Of a stretch of DNA of 64,000 nucleotides, positions 16,909 through 25,845 are shown piece by piece. Both the position numbers and the translations under genes were made by a program. The first letter of the stretch is position 1, and the number at the start of each line of letters is the position of its first letter. The DNA is from Acidobacteriaceae bacterium KBS 146. Its GTDB lineage: Bacteria > Acidobacteriota > Terriglobia > Terriglobales > Acidobacteriaceae. Where the stretch lies: assembly GCA_000688615.1 (NCBI GenBank), contig JHVA01000001.1, positions 4,137,001-4,201,000 of the forward strand, given 5' to 3'. The notes under the pieces were generated by a model. The model had not been told where the DNA came from. It did not search any database and worked only from the letters and a program-made list of their open reading frames with translations.

Positions 16909-17592
16909 TTACTTGATGCGGCCGAAGCGGTAGACCACGCCCATATTCACGCCGATGTTGTTCTGGATCGTTCCGCCCCAGGTAGAACCCAGGTAGGTAG
17001 GGGTGATGCGGACCGCCAGATTTGGATAGAAGTTGTAGTCCAGGTTGACCCCAACGGAGAAGACCGCGCGGGTCTCTGAAGGCCATAACCCGAGCTGTTC
17101 GGCCGGAATGCTCTTAGTTCCGCTGTCGAACTTGCCAATGCCTGCACCGGCGGTCGCAAACACGCTGGCTGCTGTCTTCTCCCTGGTGTAGAAGCGATAG
17201 AGCGGGCCGGCCATAAAGGTGTATTGGGAGATCTGTGGATTCTGGATGTTGAAGATCGTATTACCGACCTTGGCATTTCCGTAAGCGCCGCGAACATCGC
17301 CGGTGATCCCGAACTTCTGGGTCATGAAGCGGGTTCCGGACATCCAGAAGGTCACTTCATTGTTCTTCTGAAGAAGCTCTCCGGACCGGAAGCGAAGGTA
17401 ACCACCGCCACCGCCTACCTCCCACTGGTGGCTGTAGGTATCCTGCATGGTACGTTCGATTCGCGCTCTGCGATTGGCATTGGTCTCGCGCCTGCGCGAA
17501 AACTGGGCCTGAAGGGGAGTCGCTCCACTAGCAACAAACACGGCCGCCAAGGCGGCTGCCGCACACTTCACACTCAACCTGAAACCGAACAT
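16909..17592 (-). CDS. Outer-membrane beta-barrel protein
   Basis: The 227-residue product has a signal peptide (LSVKCAAAALAAVFVASGATPLQAQ), a short Arg-rich linker (FSRRRETNANRRARIER) and then alternating beta strands: WEVGGGGGYLRF, FGITGDVRGAYG, YTFMAGPLYRF, ASVFATAGAGIG, TRAVFSVGVNLDYNF, LAVRITPTYLGS and NIGVNMGVVYRFG. This is the OMP_b-brl pattern of small 8-strand barrels. The start is ATG 17592, with AGGAG nine bases upstream; a TTG one codon earlier is unlikely. The specific role is unknown. It ends next to the bidirectional terminator shared with aspartase. Confidence 0.82.
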   Translation of the reverse strand: MFGFRLSVKCAAAALAAVFVASGATPLQAQFSRRRETNANRRARIERTMQDTYSHQWEVGGGGGYLRFRSGELLQKNNEVTFWMSGTRFMTQKFGITGDVRGAYGNAKVGNTIFNIQNPQISQYTFMAGPLYRFYTREKTAASVFATAGAGIGKFDSGTKSIPAEQLGLWPSETRAVFSVGVNLDYNFYPNLAVRITPTYLGSTWGGTIQNNIGVNMGVVYRFGRIK

Positions 17593-17758
17593 CAACGATT
17601 ACTCCTGCACTAGCTGGGCTCTTGCTATGGTGGAACTTGAGGCGCGCCGCCGGGAAATCGAACCGCGGGCCAGTTCTTATTAGAACATCCGCGGCATCCG
17701 TCTAACGAAGACGGCGGAATTTACCTCGCGATTTACCTCAGAAAGGGTCTTTCTGCAC

Positions 17759-18307
17759 ATGGCAAAAAAAGCGAGTGGTGGCGGCTTTGGCAAGTTGTTT
17801 TTGGGATTCATTCTGGGCATAGTGGCAGTCATCGCTGTCGGCTATGCCTACCTCAACTTCGGCAGCCTGCCGGTTGCGGTCAGTGATGCGCCTTTTCTGC
17901 TCGAAAAGCAGATTGTGCGGATTCCGTTGCACAGCCGTATCGACAGGGAAAAGACGGATCCTCCTTTTGGGATCAGCGAAGACGTCTTCGAGGCAGGCGC
18001 GAAGGTTTATCATGCCCAGTGCGCGGAGTGTCATGGAACCCCCGGACACGATGTAGGCTATGCGAAGTTCATGTATCCGTCTGCGCCCCAGCTGTGGAAG
18101 AAGCATGGCAACAAGGGTGTGGTCGGCGTTAGCGACGACGAGCCTGGAGAGACCTATTGGAGAGTCGCGAACGGAATCAGGCTGACCGGAATGCCGGCGT
18201 TTAAGCACGTCCTGTCTGACACGGAGATGTGGCAGGTGAGCCTTCTGCTGAAGAATGCCGACAAGGAGATTCCTGATCCTGTTCAGCGGATACTGAAAGG
18301 ACAATAA
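17759..18307 (+). CDS. Membrane-anchored c-type cytochrome
   Basis: The 182-residue product begins with a basic N-terminus and one hydrophobic helix (KLFLGFILGIVAVIAVGYAY) that would act as an uncleaved anchor, followed by a class I cytochrome c domain. The heme site is CAECH at about residues 85-89 in YHAQCAECHGTPG. The distal methionine is probably in LTGMPAFKHVLSDTEMWQV near residue 143, as in cytochrome c6/cbb3-type domains. It should face the periplasm and pass electrons, perhaps to a terminal oxidase, but no oxidase or quinol genes are nearby. It is a single gene ended by a strong hairpin. Confidence 0.88.
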   Translation: MAKKASGGGFGKLFLGFILGIVAVIAVGYAYLNFGSLPVAVSDAPFLLEKQIVRIPLHSRIDREKTDPPFGISEDVFEAGAKVYHAQCAECHGTPGHDVGYAKFMYPSAPQLWKKHGNKGVVGVSDDEPGETYWRVANGIRLTGMPAFKHVLSDTEMWQVSLLLKNADKEIPDPVQRILKGQ

Positions 18308-18320
18308 AAGCGAACCCGAT

Positions 18321-18359
18321 ACAGAAAGGGTCTGGAGTGTTTCTCCAGACCCTTTCTGT
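18321..18359. terminator. Bidirectional hairpin between convergent genes
   Basis: A perfect 17-base-pair stem, ACAGAAAGGGTCTGGAG (18321-18337) with CTCCAGACCCTTTCTGT (18343-18359), loop of five. No T run follows on either side, so it may be an attenuating or end-stabilising structure instead of a classical terminator. Confidence 0.65.
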
Positions 18360-18375
18360 CGTGTGGTTGGGCTTT

Positions 18376-19599
18376 CTAGTGGAACGTGTAGGTGACGCCG
18401 GTAACGAACTGCAGGCTGTTCTTGTTGAAGCCGTTGGCGGGATTGTTGAGGTAGTTATCCAGCAGATTCACGCTCAGGCTGAAGCGGTGATAGACCGGTA
18501 GAGCTAGGCCAAGAGCACCTATAGCAGACCATGCATTGGTGTTGTTCCACGACTGGATGTAGGTGCCGCTTTGGGTCAGGAGAATCTTTCCGGGAAGTGT
18601 GCGCTTGTAGGCTTCTCCAAAGGTTGAGCCGATCAGGTTCTGGTCGGGAGTCAGCGGAAAGAGGGGGGCAGGGGGAGCCAGCTGAATAGGCTGGATGAAT
18701 TTTTGCTGCTCATAATGAATGTCGGCCTTCACGTCGAACTGATGAACGGCAGTCTGGAAGACGGTATAACCGGCGCCAACCCCGTAGATCTGTTGGAAGT
18801 TGAGGCCCTGCGAGAAGTTGTGATCGTACGACAGCCCACCGAGCATGTAAAAGCGAGGGCTGATGTACTTGTCATGTTCGAAATCGGTGTGGAAGATGCT
18901 TGTCTTCGCCACGGCCGCAGGCACATTGGTGGGGTTGGGAACAACCGGCTGGGTCAGCTTTCCATAGGTCTCCAGCAGGTTGAAGGTGGTTCGGGTGCGC
19001 GGGGGAAGGTAGGAAACGGAGGGAATTGCCCGAATCAGTGCAAGCGCCGCAGTGTAGGTCTGGCCGTAAGAGGTTGATTGCAGGACCGTGGCCCCGCCTG
19101 TGGCCGAACCATCCCACCCGCTGAAGAAACCAGGATTTCCGTTAAGTTCCTTGTTATACGTCGCGCCGTCGACGACGTAACCGACATCTTTGCTGGCGAT
19201 TGTCTCCGACGCGCCGCTGGGAGCAGTTTGCTTGATCGCGCCCTCCTCCACGGTGATGTTCTCCGGCTGTTTGGGAGTTCGCGTGACCTTTTCGTCCTTC
19301 CGAAGAACGACGAAGTTGCTGCTGGAGCGCAGCTCCTTGACCTTGTCCATGGAGACTGTGACCTCGCCCACAGCGTCGCTCTTGAAAACAATGGAGTCTC
19401 CCACGCCGCGCTCGAGCTTGCCAGTCAGCTGATCCCCGGTTTTGAAGACGATGACGTCTGGAGCAGGAGCGGCGGCTTTCTCCTGCGCCTGGCCAGTCAT
19501 CAAACTCGCGCCGACAATCAAGCCAGTGAGGAGCAGGTTGCGAACATGGCTCGGGCGGAGTCTGCGAAGGATGGAATTGAGGTCCAGATGTTCTTTCAT
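18376..19599 (-). CDS. Exported DUF481 (YdiY-like) outer-membrane protein
   Basis: The 407-residue product has a signal peptide (LLLTGLIVGASLMTGQAQ). Residues 45-100 form a small beta domain (DVIVFKTGDQLTGKLERG, DSIVFKSDAVGEVTVSMDKV) of the kind found before DUF481 barrels. The rest is beta-barrel-like: GGATVLQSTSYGQTYTAAL, RFYMLGGLSYDHNFSQGLN, GVGAGYTVFQTAVHQF and the C-terminal LQFVTGVTYTFH ending in a His-preceded aromatic strand. E. coli YdiY is induced by acid and salt; the function here is unknown. AGGA lies just before the ATG. Confidence 0.78.
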   Translation of the reverse strand: MKEHLDLNSILRRLRPSHVRNLLLTGLIVGASLMTGQAQEKAAAPAPDVIVFKTGDQLTGKLERGVGDSIVFKSDAVGEVTVSMDKVKELRSSSNFVVLRKDEKVTRTPKQPENITVEEGAIKQTAPSGASETIASKDVGYVVDGATYNKELNGNPGFFSGWDGSATGGATVLQSTSYGQTYTAALALIRAIPSVSYLPPRTRTTFNLLETYGKLTQPVVPNPTNVPAAVAKTSIFHTDFEHDKYISPRFYMLGGLSYDHNFSQGLNFQQIYGVGAGYTVFQTAVHQFDVKADIHYEQQKFIQPIQLAPPAPLFPLTPDQNLIGSTFGEAYKRTLPGKILLTQSGTYIQSWNNTNAWSAIGALGLALPVYHRFSLSVNLLDNYLNNPANGFNKNSLQFVTGVTYTFH

Positions 19600-20014
19600 T
19601 CGTCCTGCTTCGTGCTTAGATTTTTTTGGGTGAATGGAATAACCCTAAGTTTAGAAGCAGGTTGCGGCTCTCAGGTTGTCAGAGGGAGAGGAAGGAATTC
19701 GAAGCATGCTTTTGATTCTCTAACTGCTTTTTTGCCGATAAAAGAGAAGAGAACGAAAGCCCGCGAAATCAGGCGAAGATGCGGATGCCTGCCTTTCGGT
19801 GCATTTTTTAGGTTAAAAACCCTTGCCAACCGTTATTCAATCGGCTTAGTATCCGTTTCGGCTTCGGTACAGTGCGCTTATCGCGCAAGGTGCAGAAGGC
19901 GAAAGCGCCGTAAATGAAGAACTTGTCTAAACCTTTCGTTTCAGTATGAATTACATAACCAACTGCCTGCCGGGTGGTACAGCACCCTCGCACGCACCAT
20001 GGGAAGGTAAAACG
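19600..20014. other. Intergenic region before the GvpL/F gene
   Basis: About 415 bases with no gene. It is AT-richer than its surroundings. It contains a plausible sigma70 promoter at 19823-19852 and leaves a long untranslated leader of about 155 bases before the next start, room for regulation, though I see no known riboswitch in it. Confidence 0.4.
19823..19852 (+). promoter_or_regulatory. Possible sigma70 promoter of the GvpL/F gene
   Basis: TTGCCA (19823-19828) and TAGTAT (19847-19852), 18-base spacer. Confidence 0.45.
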
Positions 20015-20749
20015 ATGTCATGGTACGCCTATTGCATTGCAGAGAGACAAGCCTTTCCCGAGCTTTGTCGGCATCGCCGTCCGATGCCGCTCGCCGGAGT
20101 GACGGGCCTGTTTGGAAATCAGACATTTCTCTTTCCAGCCAGCGATCTTGCTGTAATTGTCTCCGAGCATAACGCCGAAGACAGTGCACGGATGGATCAG
20201 CAATCTCAGAAAGACCACGCTCGAGTGATCGCTGACTGCTTCAAGCACTCCACGGTCCTGCCTTTTCGCTTTGGAACAACCTTTCAGGACGACGACGCTC
20301 TTCGCCGCTCTGTACGATCGAATCAACGCCACTTTCTCGCAAACGTCGAACGCCTTCGCGGTAAAGCTGAGATGCACCTCAAGGTTCTTGTCGACGACAC
20401 CTGCCCCGGCAACACCTTACGCGACATGACGGTAGGGCAACAGTACCTGACGAGTTTGCGCGAGAGCGCCAGCCGCCAGCGTGAGCGCCAGTCCAAGGCG
20501 CGTGCTCTCTCTGTCCAGATGCACCGGATGTTTCTTCCGCTCGCGGAAGAGATCACCTGCAAGCGGATGGAGTCCGGCAAGATGCTTCTCGATATAGCGC
20601 ACCTGATCGATAACAAGACCGTGGAGCGCTATCAGAACAAGTACACGTCCGCAATGCAACAGATGAAAGAGTGCCAGATGCAGCTGTCCGGTCCCTGGCC
20701 CCCTTACCACTTCGTCCATCGTTCGAACACGAACCAGCATCAGGCTTAG
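20015..20749 (+). CDS. Gas-vesicle GvpL/GvpF family protein, orphan
   Basis: The 244-residue cytosolic protein has the main GvpL/F landmarks: an N-terminal aromatic strand (WYAYCIAE), HARVIADCFKHSTVLPFRFG around residues 68-87, LKVLVDD near 122, QQYLTSLRE, and the C-terminal LSGPWPPYHFV. In gas-vesicle producers GvpF/L are accessory proteins that contact GvpA during assembly. None of gvpA, gvpN, gvpO, gvpG, gvpK or gvpJ lies in this window, so the gene stands alone between envelope genes. The start at 20015 is chosen over 19946 because GGAAGGTA precedes it and the family N-terminus starts here. Its role without vesicles is unknown. Confidence 0.82.
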   Translation: MSWYAYCIAERQAFPELCRHRRPMPLAGVTGLFGNQTFLFPASDLAVIVSEHNAEDSARMDQQSQKDHARVIADCFKHSTVLPFRFGTTFQDDDALRRSVRSNQRHFLANVERLRGKAEMHLKVLVDDTCPGNTLRDMTVGQQYLTSLRESASRQRERQSKARALSVQMHRMFLPLAEEITCKRMESGKMLLDIAHLIDNKTVERYQNKYTSAMQQMKECQMQLSGPWPPYHFVHRSNTNQHQA

Positions 20750-20760
20750 GATTCAAGAAA

Positions 20761-20806
20761 AAAGGAGCGGGTCTCTTACCAGCCAAGGTGAGAGACCTGC
20801 TCCTTT
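20761..20806 (+). terminator. Terminator after the GvpL/F gene
   Basis: AAAGGAGCGGGTCTCT (20761-20776) pairs with AGAGACCTGCTCCTTT (20791-20806), 16 pairs with one G-T wobble; followed by a T-rich stretch. A run of A at the left makes it usable in both directions. Confidence 0.75.
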
Positions 20807-20962
20807 GTCTTTGGAAACAGGTCGGTTAACGCCAGCAATCGGTTTCATGGACTACTTTTTCCCTGAGCCCGGCATCGCAGCATAAGAGAAGATCAAAGAC
20901 TGCCGGGTCCTCGACTGGAAAACCGGCGTGCCTCTGGAAGCTCTGGAAGAAGGAGAAAGTGA

Positions 20963-22573
20963 ATGTTGAAGATGAAGCATCAACAAATAGTTGTTGCTAT
21001 TGCATTTGCCGCGGTGGGTTTTATTCCGGTCGGAAGTTCGGGGTTGCGAGCGCAGGAGCCGAATCCCATGTCGCAGCAGACCCCTCCGGACGATAACAAG
21101 ATCACAAAAGAGTCCGAGGGCGTTTACCTGTATCGCGTGAAGGTGGTGCAACGCGATCTCGACGCGGTGAATTATCTGCACCGAAGCGGTTCTACGAGGA
21201 TTGCGTTCAAAGGCACGCCGTTGCTTCCGATGGCAAAGGGAGAGGCCAAGGTGACGAGTGAGCGGGGAGGCATTACCATCGATGCCCGCTTTGAAGGACT
21301 GACCCCGGCCAATGGCTTCGGCCGCGAGTATTTGACGTACGTGTTGTGGGCCATCACACCGGATGGCCGCCCGAATAATCTTGGCGAGGTTCTCCCTGCG
21401 GGGACAAAGAACAATATCACGGTGACGACGGCATTGCAGTCGTTTGGACTGATCGTGACGGCGGAGCCGTACTTCTCGGTAACGCAGCCAAGCGATCTGG
21501 TTGTGCTGGAGAACCAGATCATCCAGGACAAGACGAACGGCGTCCTTGAGAAGGTTAATGCGCATTACATGCTGTTGCCGCGTGGAACCTATGCGGAGAC
21601 CGAAGGCGCAAAGTCGGTTCTCAATCCGATCACGCGGGACGAGAAGTTGCCGCTCGAGCTTTATGAGGCGAATAATGCTCTGCGCATTGCCCAACAGTCT
21701 GGAGCTGACAAGTATGCCAAGGACATCTATGGCGAGGCCATGCTTGACCTTAAGAACGCTACCGATATCCTGACCGGCAAGAAGCCGGATACGAAGATGG
21801 GAATCACATATGCTCGCCAGGCTGTGCAGCGCGCCGAAGATGCACGGCTCGTAACCCTGCGTCGACAGGCAGCGGAACGGCAGCACAACGCCGAGATGGC
21901 CCAGCAGAAGTCCCAATTGGAGGCGCAGCAATCGGCGCTTGAGGCGGAACGAGCCCGCGCTGCCCAGGCACAGGCCGATGCAGAGCGGGCACGGGCCGAG
22001 GCACAAGCCGCCCAGGCGCAGGCCCAGGCGGCACAAGCACAGAAGAGCGCGGACAGCGCGACGGAGGCTCGTGAGCGGCTACGCGCGCAACTCAACAGCG
22101 TGCTGGCGACGAGCGAGACCGCTCGCGGCCTGATTGTGAACATGTCGGATGTTCTCTTCGATACTGCCAAGTACACACTGAAACCTGCAACGCAGATCAG
22201 CCTCGCCAAGGTCGCCGGAATCCTCCAGGCTTATCCGGGATTGAAGCTTCAGGTCGAAGGCTATACCGACAGCACGGGAAGTCCGGAGTTCAACCAGAAG
22301 CTTTCGGAGAACCGCGCCGGCGCTGTCCGGGACTTTCTGGTAACCCAGGGCGTTTCGCTGAACAATATTGTTGCAACCGGGTACGGGATGGCCAAGCCTG
22401 TTGCGGATAACAACACGGCACAGGGACGCGCGCTTAACCGGCGCGTGCAACTGGTCGTCTCGGGCGACGCGATTGGCGTGCAGCAGAAGGGGCCGGATGC
22501 AGATGCAACTCCAGCCCCGGCTCCCGAGGCAGCCCCTGTTTCCCGGGGAACTTCGAACCCGCCGCAACAATAA
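20963..22573 (+). CDS. OmpA-family protein with coiled-coil stalk
   Basis: The 536-residue product has a signal peptide (VVAIAFAAVGFIPVGSSG) and four parts. Residues 45-180 form a beta-rich unit (YLYRVKVVQRDLDAVNYL, ARFEGLTPANGFGREYLTYVLWAITPDG). Residues 210-280 are helical with DIYGEAMLDLKNATDIL, similar to DUF4398. Residues 290-375 are an Ala/Gln/Glu/Arg-rich coiled coil (AQAQADAERARAEAQAAQAQ). Residues 385-505 are the OmpA peptidoglycan-binding domain: VLFDTAKYTLKP, VEGYTDSTGSPEFNQKLSENRA and ATGYGMAKPVADNNTAQGRALNRRVQ. It should link the outer membrane or periplasm to peptidoglycan. GAAGGAG precedes the ATG. Confidence 0.88.
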   Translation: MLKMKHQQIVVAIAFAAVGFIPVGSSGLRAQEPNPMSQQTPPDDNKITKESEGVYLYRVKVVQRDLDAVNYLHRSGSTRIAFKGTPLLPMAKGEAKVTSERGGITIDARFEGLTPANGFGREYLTYVLWAITPDGRPNNLGEVLPAGTKNNITVTTALQSFGLIVTAEPYFSVTQPSDLVVLENQIIQDKTNGVLEKVNAHYMLLPRGTYAETEGAKSVLNPITRDEKLPLELYEANNALRIAQQSGADKYAKDIYGEAMLDLKNATDILTGKKPDTKMGITYARQAVQRAEDARLVTLRRQAAERQHNAEMAQQKSQLEAQQSALEAERARAAQAQADAERARAEAQAAQAQAQAAQAQKSADSATEARERLRAQLNSVLATSETARGLIVNMSDVLFDTAKYTLKPATQISLAKVAGILQAYPGLKLQVEGYTDSTGSPEFNQKLSENRAGAVRDFLVTQGVSLNNIVATGYGMAKPVADNNTAQGRALNRRVQLVVSGDAIGVQQKGPDADATPAPAPEAAPVSRGTSNPPQQ

Positions 22574-22598
22574 GGAAGTGCATTTCTCTTGAAAAAAG

Positions 22599-22629
22599 CT
22601 GGAGAGCTTTCACGGCTCTCCAGTTTTTT
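22599..22629 (+). terminator. Rho-independent terminator after the OmpA gene
   Basis: CTGGAGAGC, 7-base loop, GCTCTCCAG, then TTTTTT. Confidence 0.88.
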
Positions 22630-22635
22630 GTTTAT

Positions 22636-23418
22636 ATGAGTGGTATGGGAAATTTAAGCGGAAAGACAGTGTTGGTAACGGGAGCAAGCTCCGGCATTGG
22701 GCGCGCGACAGCGCTGGCGTTTGCGCGCGAGGGTGCTCGTGTGGCGGTCTGTGCTCGTCGTGAGGAGCGTTTAACAGGACTCGAGCCGGAACTGAAGAAG
22801 GCTGGAGCAGCTGCCGTCCTTCTCTTCACCTTGGACGTTTCGAATCGTGCGGCTGTCGAGAAGGCCTTGAATGGTTTGCCGTCAGAGTGGAACACGATCG
22901 ACGTACTGGTCAACAACGCCGGCCTGAGCCGCGGCCTGACGAAGGTGTACGAGGACGATCCCCAGAACTGGGAAGAGATGATCGATACGAACGTGAAGGG
23001 ACTTCTCTACGTTACCCGCACGGTTGTTCCGGGCATGGTCGAGCGCGGTCGCGGTCACGTGATCAATATGGGATCGACCGCAGGCTACATGACTTATGCC
23101 AATGGGGCGGTCTATTGCGCGACGAAAGCAGCGGAGAAGGCAATCAGTGAAGGCTTGAAGATTGATCTGATGGGGACGGCGGTAAGAGTGACCTCCATCG
23201 ATCCAGGCATGGTCGAGTCGGAGTTCAGCGAGGTTCGCTTTCGCGGGGATAAAGAAAGAGCCGAGAAGGTCTATCAGAACATTACGCCGCTTCAGCCGGA
23301 AGATATTGCGGATGCAATCGTCTGGGCTGCCTCAAGACCGGCCCACGTCAATATTCATACCGTCGTGATGACAACGATCGATCAAGCGAACTCGGTCGTC
23401 TTTCACCGCCACAGTTAG
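22636..23418 (+). CDS. Short-chain dehydrogenase, YdfG-like
   Basis: The 260-residue cytosolic oxidoreductase has the classical SDR elements: NAD(P)-binding TGASSGIGRA, NNAG, the catalytic Ser in MGSTAG and Tyr/Lys in YCATKAA. The segments NWEEMIDTNVKGL, PGMVERGRGHVINMGS, DLMGTAVRVTSIDPGMVESEFS and VRFRGDKERA match the YdfG group, NADP-dependent 3-hydroxy-acid (L-allo-threonine/serine) dehydrogenases. The arginine in ARR after strand 2 favours NADP. ATG 22636 is used; a second ATG at 22645 (MGNLSGK) is also possible. It starts seven bases after the T run of the previous gene's terminator. Confidence 0.88.
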   Translation: MSGMGNLSGKTVLVTGASSGIGRATALAFAREGARVAVCARREERLTGLEPELKKAGAAAVLLFTLDVSNRAAVEKALNGLPSEWNTIDVLVNNAGLSRGLTKVYEDDPQNWEEMIDTNVKGLLYVTRTVVPGMVERGRGHVINMGSTAGYMTYANGAVYCATKAAEKAISEGLKIDLMGTAVRVTSIDPGMVESEFSEVRFRGDKERAEKVYQNITPLQPEDIADAIVWAASRPAHVNIHTVVMTTIDQANSVVFHRHS

Positions 23419-23464
23419 GCCTCCGCCCACCTTGAGACGCGCCGAATCGGCCGGGCCAACAGCG

Positions 23465-23713
23465 CTACATATGTACGGTCCAGCCGAGCTCGGCCAGCTT
23501 TTCCTCGATGTCGGCTAAGGCATACGTCAGGGCTGAACGGCGGTGCGGACTCGAGGTCCGCTCAGAAAGGATGCGTTCGCGCTGCATCTCGAGCGCCTGA
23601 ACCCGGCGTTTGCGTTCGGCGATCTCCGCATTGGTTTCCTGCGCATCCTGTTTTGGAGTGGCGGCCTGTGCCTGCTGTTCTTCCACGGATTTGCTCTCCC
23701 ATCCACGCGACAT
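23465..23713 (-). CDS. Small helical protein of unknown function (82 aa)
   Basis: The product begins MSRGWESKSVEEQQAQA and is almost entirely charged and helical, with a coiled-coil-like centre (IAERKRRVQALEMQRERIL) and ALADIEEKLAELGW at the end. I recall similar short proteins starting MSRGWESKSVE in acidobacteria, all uncharacterised. TAGAAT lies six bases before the ATG with no ribosome site. It is monocistronic, convergent with the SDR gene. Confidence 0.72.
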   Translation of the reverse strand: MSRGWESKSVEEQQAQAATPKQDAQETNAEIAERKRRVQALEMQRERILSERTSSPHRRSALTYALADIEEKLAELGWTVHM

Positions 23714-23719
23714 AAGTCT

Positions 23720-23725
23720 ATTCTA
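23720..23725 (-). promoter_or_regulatory. -10-like TAGAAT upstream of the 82-aa gene
   Basis: TAGAAT six bases before the ATG at 23713. Confidence 0.5.
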
Positions 23726-24012
23726 CGCCCGATGGCAAAGTGGATTGGTTTTGCAACAGTCCATAGTGCGGATCTCATGAAAAGACGGGAAACGGCTGCC
23801 TGGGAGCCAGGAATCGTGTTGCAGAACGTATAGGACTTCCCTCCAGCTTGATCTGACGCCAGCTCGAGAGACCTGTGCCTTATGCGCAGACCACCCTTAT
23901 CACACTGAAAAATCGGGGTCCGCCCAGTCGGTGAGCGAATCCAGGATTGTGCCAGGGCGCGGGTGCGTCGCTTCATGTAACCTGAAGTGTCGCTCCTCGT
24001 GGAGGAAGTACC

Positions 24013-24954
24013 TTGATTGTTGAAATCGAAGGATTACGGAAGGTTTACGACGGAAAACAGCGCGTCGTCGCCGTCGATGGGATCGACTTATCGGTCCACG
24101 AGGGTGCGCTTTACGGATTCTTGGGACCGAACGGCGCCGGCAAAACGACAACCATCAGCATCTGCACGACGCGCGCCCTTCCAACTGCGGGGCGGGTGCG
24201 AATCGCCGGAATCGATGTGGTCAAGTCGCCATCGCAGGCGAGACGCTGCATTGGGGTAGTACCGCAGTACAACACGCTGGACCGCTCCTGCACGATCTAC
24301 GAAAACATTCATTTCCACTGTCTTTTCTTCGGATTTTCACGGATTGACGCTAAAAAACGGACCGAAAAGCTCCTCGAGCAATTTCACCTGGCAGAGCGTG
24401 CTGAGGCATATCCATCCCAGCTTTCGGGCGGCCTTGCCCAACGCGTGCAAATCGCACGTGCGATTGCACATCACCCCAAAGTGCTCTTTCTGGATGAACC
24501 GAGCGCAGGCCTCGATCCTCAGAGCCGCATTGCCATGTGGGATGCGGTTCGAAATCTGCGCGAAGAGGGAATTACCGTCGTCCTGACGACCCACTATATG
24601 GAAGAGGCAGATGAGCTCTGCGACCGGGTCGCCATTATCGATCACGGAAAAATCCTCGTAGAGGATACTCCCTCAGCTTTGAAGAACTCTGTAGGCGCCC
24701 AACGCATCTATGAGTTAGACCTTCGCAGTATGCACGATATTCCGCAATTGCTTCACAAGCTTGAGCGCCAGCAGGGTATTGCCAGTGTTGAGACGACGCA
24801 GAGAGGCCTGCGAATCTTTGCGGAGGGAACCGAGGGACTGCTCTCGGAGGTCGTACATGCCGCCAATCCTTATGGTCTAAAGGACCTGACCATCACAGAG
24901 CCGAGCCTTGAGACCGTCTTTATTCGCCTAACCGGACGAGATCTTCGAGAGTAA
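24013..24954 (+). CDS. ABC transporter ATP-binding protein (DrrA/NodI-type exporter)
   Basis: The 313-residue ATPase pairs with the permease that begins 13 bases after it. Motifs are Walker A GPNGAGKTTT (about residues 39-48), Q-loop VVPQYNTLD, signature LSGGLAQRVQIARA, Walker B VLFLDEPSAGLDP and H-loop TTHYMEEAD. The signature has Leu where LSGGQ is usual. The C-terminal 70 residues match the ABC-2/daunorubicin-type extension. The start is TTG at 24013, fixed by GGAGG eight bases upstream (24001). The exported substrate is unknown; relatives export drugs, lipids or polysaccharides. Confidence 0.9.
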   Translation: MIVEIEGLRKVYDGKQRVVAVDGIDLSVHEGALYGFLGPNGAGKTTTISICTTRALPTAGRVRIAGIDVVKSPSQARRCIGVVPQYNTLDRSCTIYENIHFHCLFFGFSRIDAKKRTEKLLEQFHLAERAEAYPSQLSGGLAQRVQIARAIAHHPKVLFLDEPSAGLDPQSRIAMWDAVRNLREEGITVVLTTHYMEEADELCDRVAIIDHGKILVEDTPSALKNSVGAQRIYELDLRSMHDIPQLLHKLERQQGIASVETTQRGLRIFAEGTEGLLSEVVHAANPYGLKDLTITEPSLETVFIRLTGRDLRE

Positions 24955-24967
24955 CTGAGATTCTTCT

Positions 24968-25837
24968 ATGACCGAACTTGCCACAATCGATACGGAAGCT
25001 TCTGCGCCGTCCGCTGCAAGTGGTTCTGCGAAGATGCAGTATCTTCGCGCTTTTGCGGGACTGTTTCTGCGCGATCTATACGTCCTGCGCCGAGAGATCT
25101 TTCCCTTCGTCATTCGTGTCTGCATGAACCCGATGTTGTTTCTGTTCGTGTTTACCTTCATCATGCCCCACATGAGTGGAGGAGCTGCGATGAACCCAAC
25201 CTCCGCGGCCATGGGACAAAACTTCAGCACTGTCCTGCTGCCCGGCCTGATGGCAGTGGCCATCATGTTCAGCGGCATTGCAGCAGTTGCGCTTCCGCTG
25301 GCGCAGGAGTTTGGAATCACTCGTGAGATCGATGACCGTGTCATGTGTCCATTGCCGGTTGCCGCCGTTGCGATTGAGAAGATTCTTTTCTCTGCGATGC
25401 AGAGCATCATTGCGGCCGCAGTGGTCTTTCCGCTGGCGTATTACATTCCATCGACGCCGGTGGTGGCGCACGTCGACAACTGGGCTTACCTGATTGCGAT
25501 TCTTATTCTCGCCTCAGTCACCTCAGGCGCGCTGGGGTTGACGATTGGTACAACAGTCGAACCGAAGCAGATTGGTCTTATCTTCGGCGTCGTCGTCATG
25601 CCGATCACTTTTCTGGGGTGTGTCTACTACCCCTGGACAGCGTTGGGTCAGATTCGTTGGCTGCAGATCGGCGTTCTTGTGAACCCGATCGTGTATATGA
25701 GTGAGGGGCTCCGTTCTGCGCTGACGCCCACCCTTCCGCACATGCACCCCGCCCTGATTCTCGGCATGCTGGTGTTTTTTCTGATCCTGTTGACCTGGCT
25801 CGGAGTTCGCGGATTTTTGCGCCGAGTCATCGGCTAG
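24968..25837 (+). CDS. ABC-2 type permease
   Basis: The 289-residue membrane partner of the preceding ATPase. After a 25-residue Ser/Ala-rich cytosolic start come about six hydrophobic helices, including PMLFLFVFTFIMPHM, LPGLMAVAIMFSGIAAVALPL, SAMQSIIAAAVVFPLAYYI, LIAILILASVTSGALGL, QIGLIFGVVVMPITFLGCVYY and ALILGMLVFFLILLTWLGV. The sequence EFGITREIDDRVMCPLPV between helices 2 and 3 is typical of ABC-2 permeases. It is probably co-transcribed with the ATPase, and the complex should sit in the inner membrane. Confidence 0.88.
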   Translation: MTELATIDTEASAPSAASGSAKMQYLRAFAGLFLRDLYVLRREIFPFVIRVCMNPMLFLFVFTFIMPHMSGGAAMNPTSAAMGQNFSTVLLPGLMAVAIMFSGIAAVALPLAQEFGITREIDDRVMCPLPVAAVAIEKILFSAMQSIIAAAVVFPLAYYIPSTPVVAHVDNWAYLIAILILASVTSGALGLTIGTTVEPKQIGLIFGVVVMPITFLGCVYYPWTALGQIRWLQIGVLVNPIVYMSEGLRSALTPTLPHMHPALILGMLVFFLILLTWLGVRGFLRRVIG

Positions 25838-25845
25838 AGCAAGCC

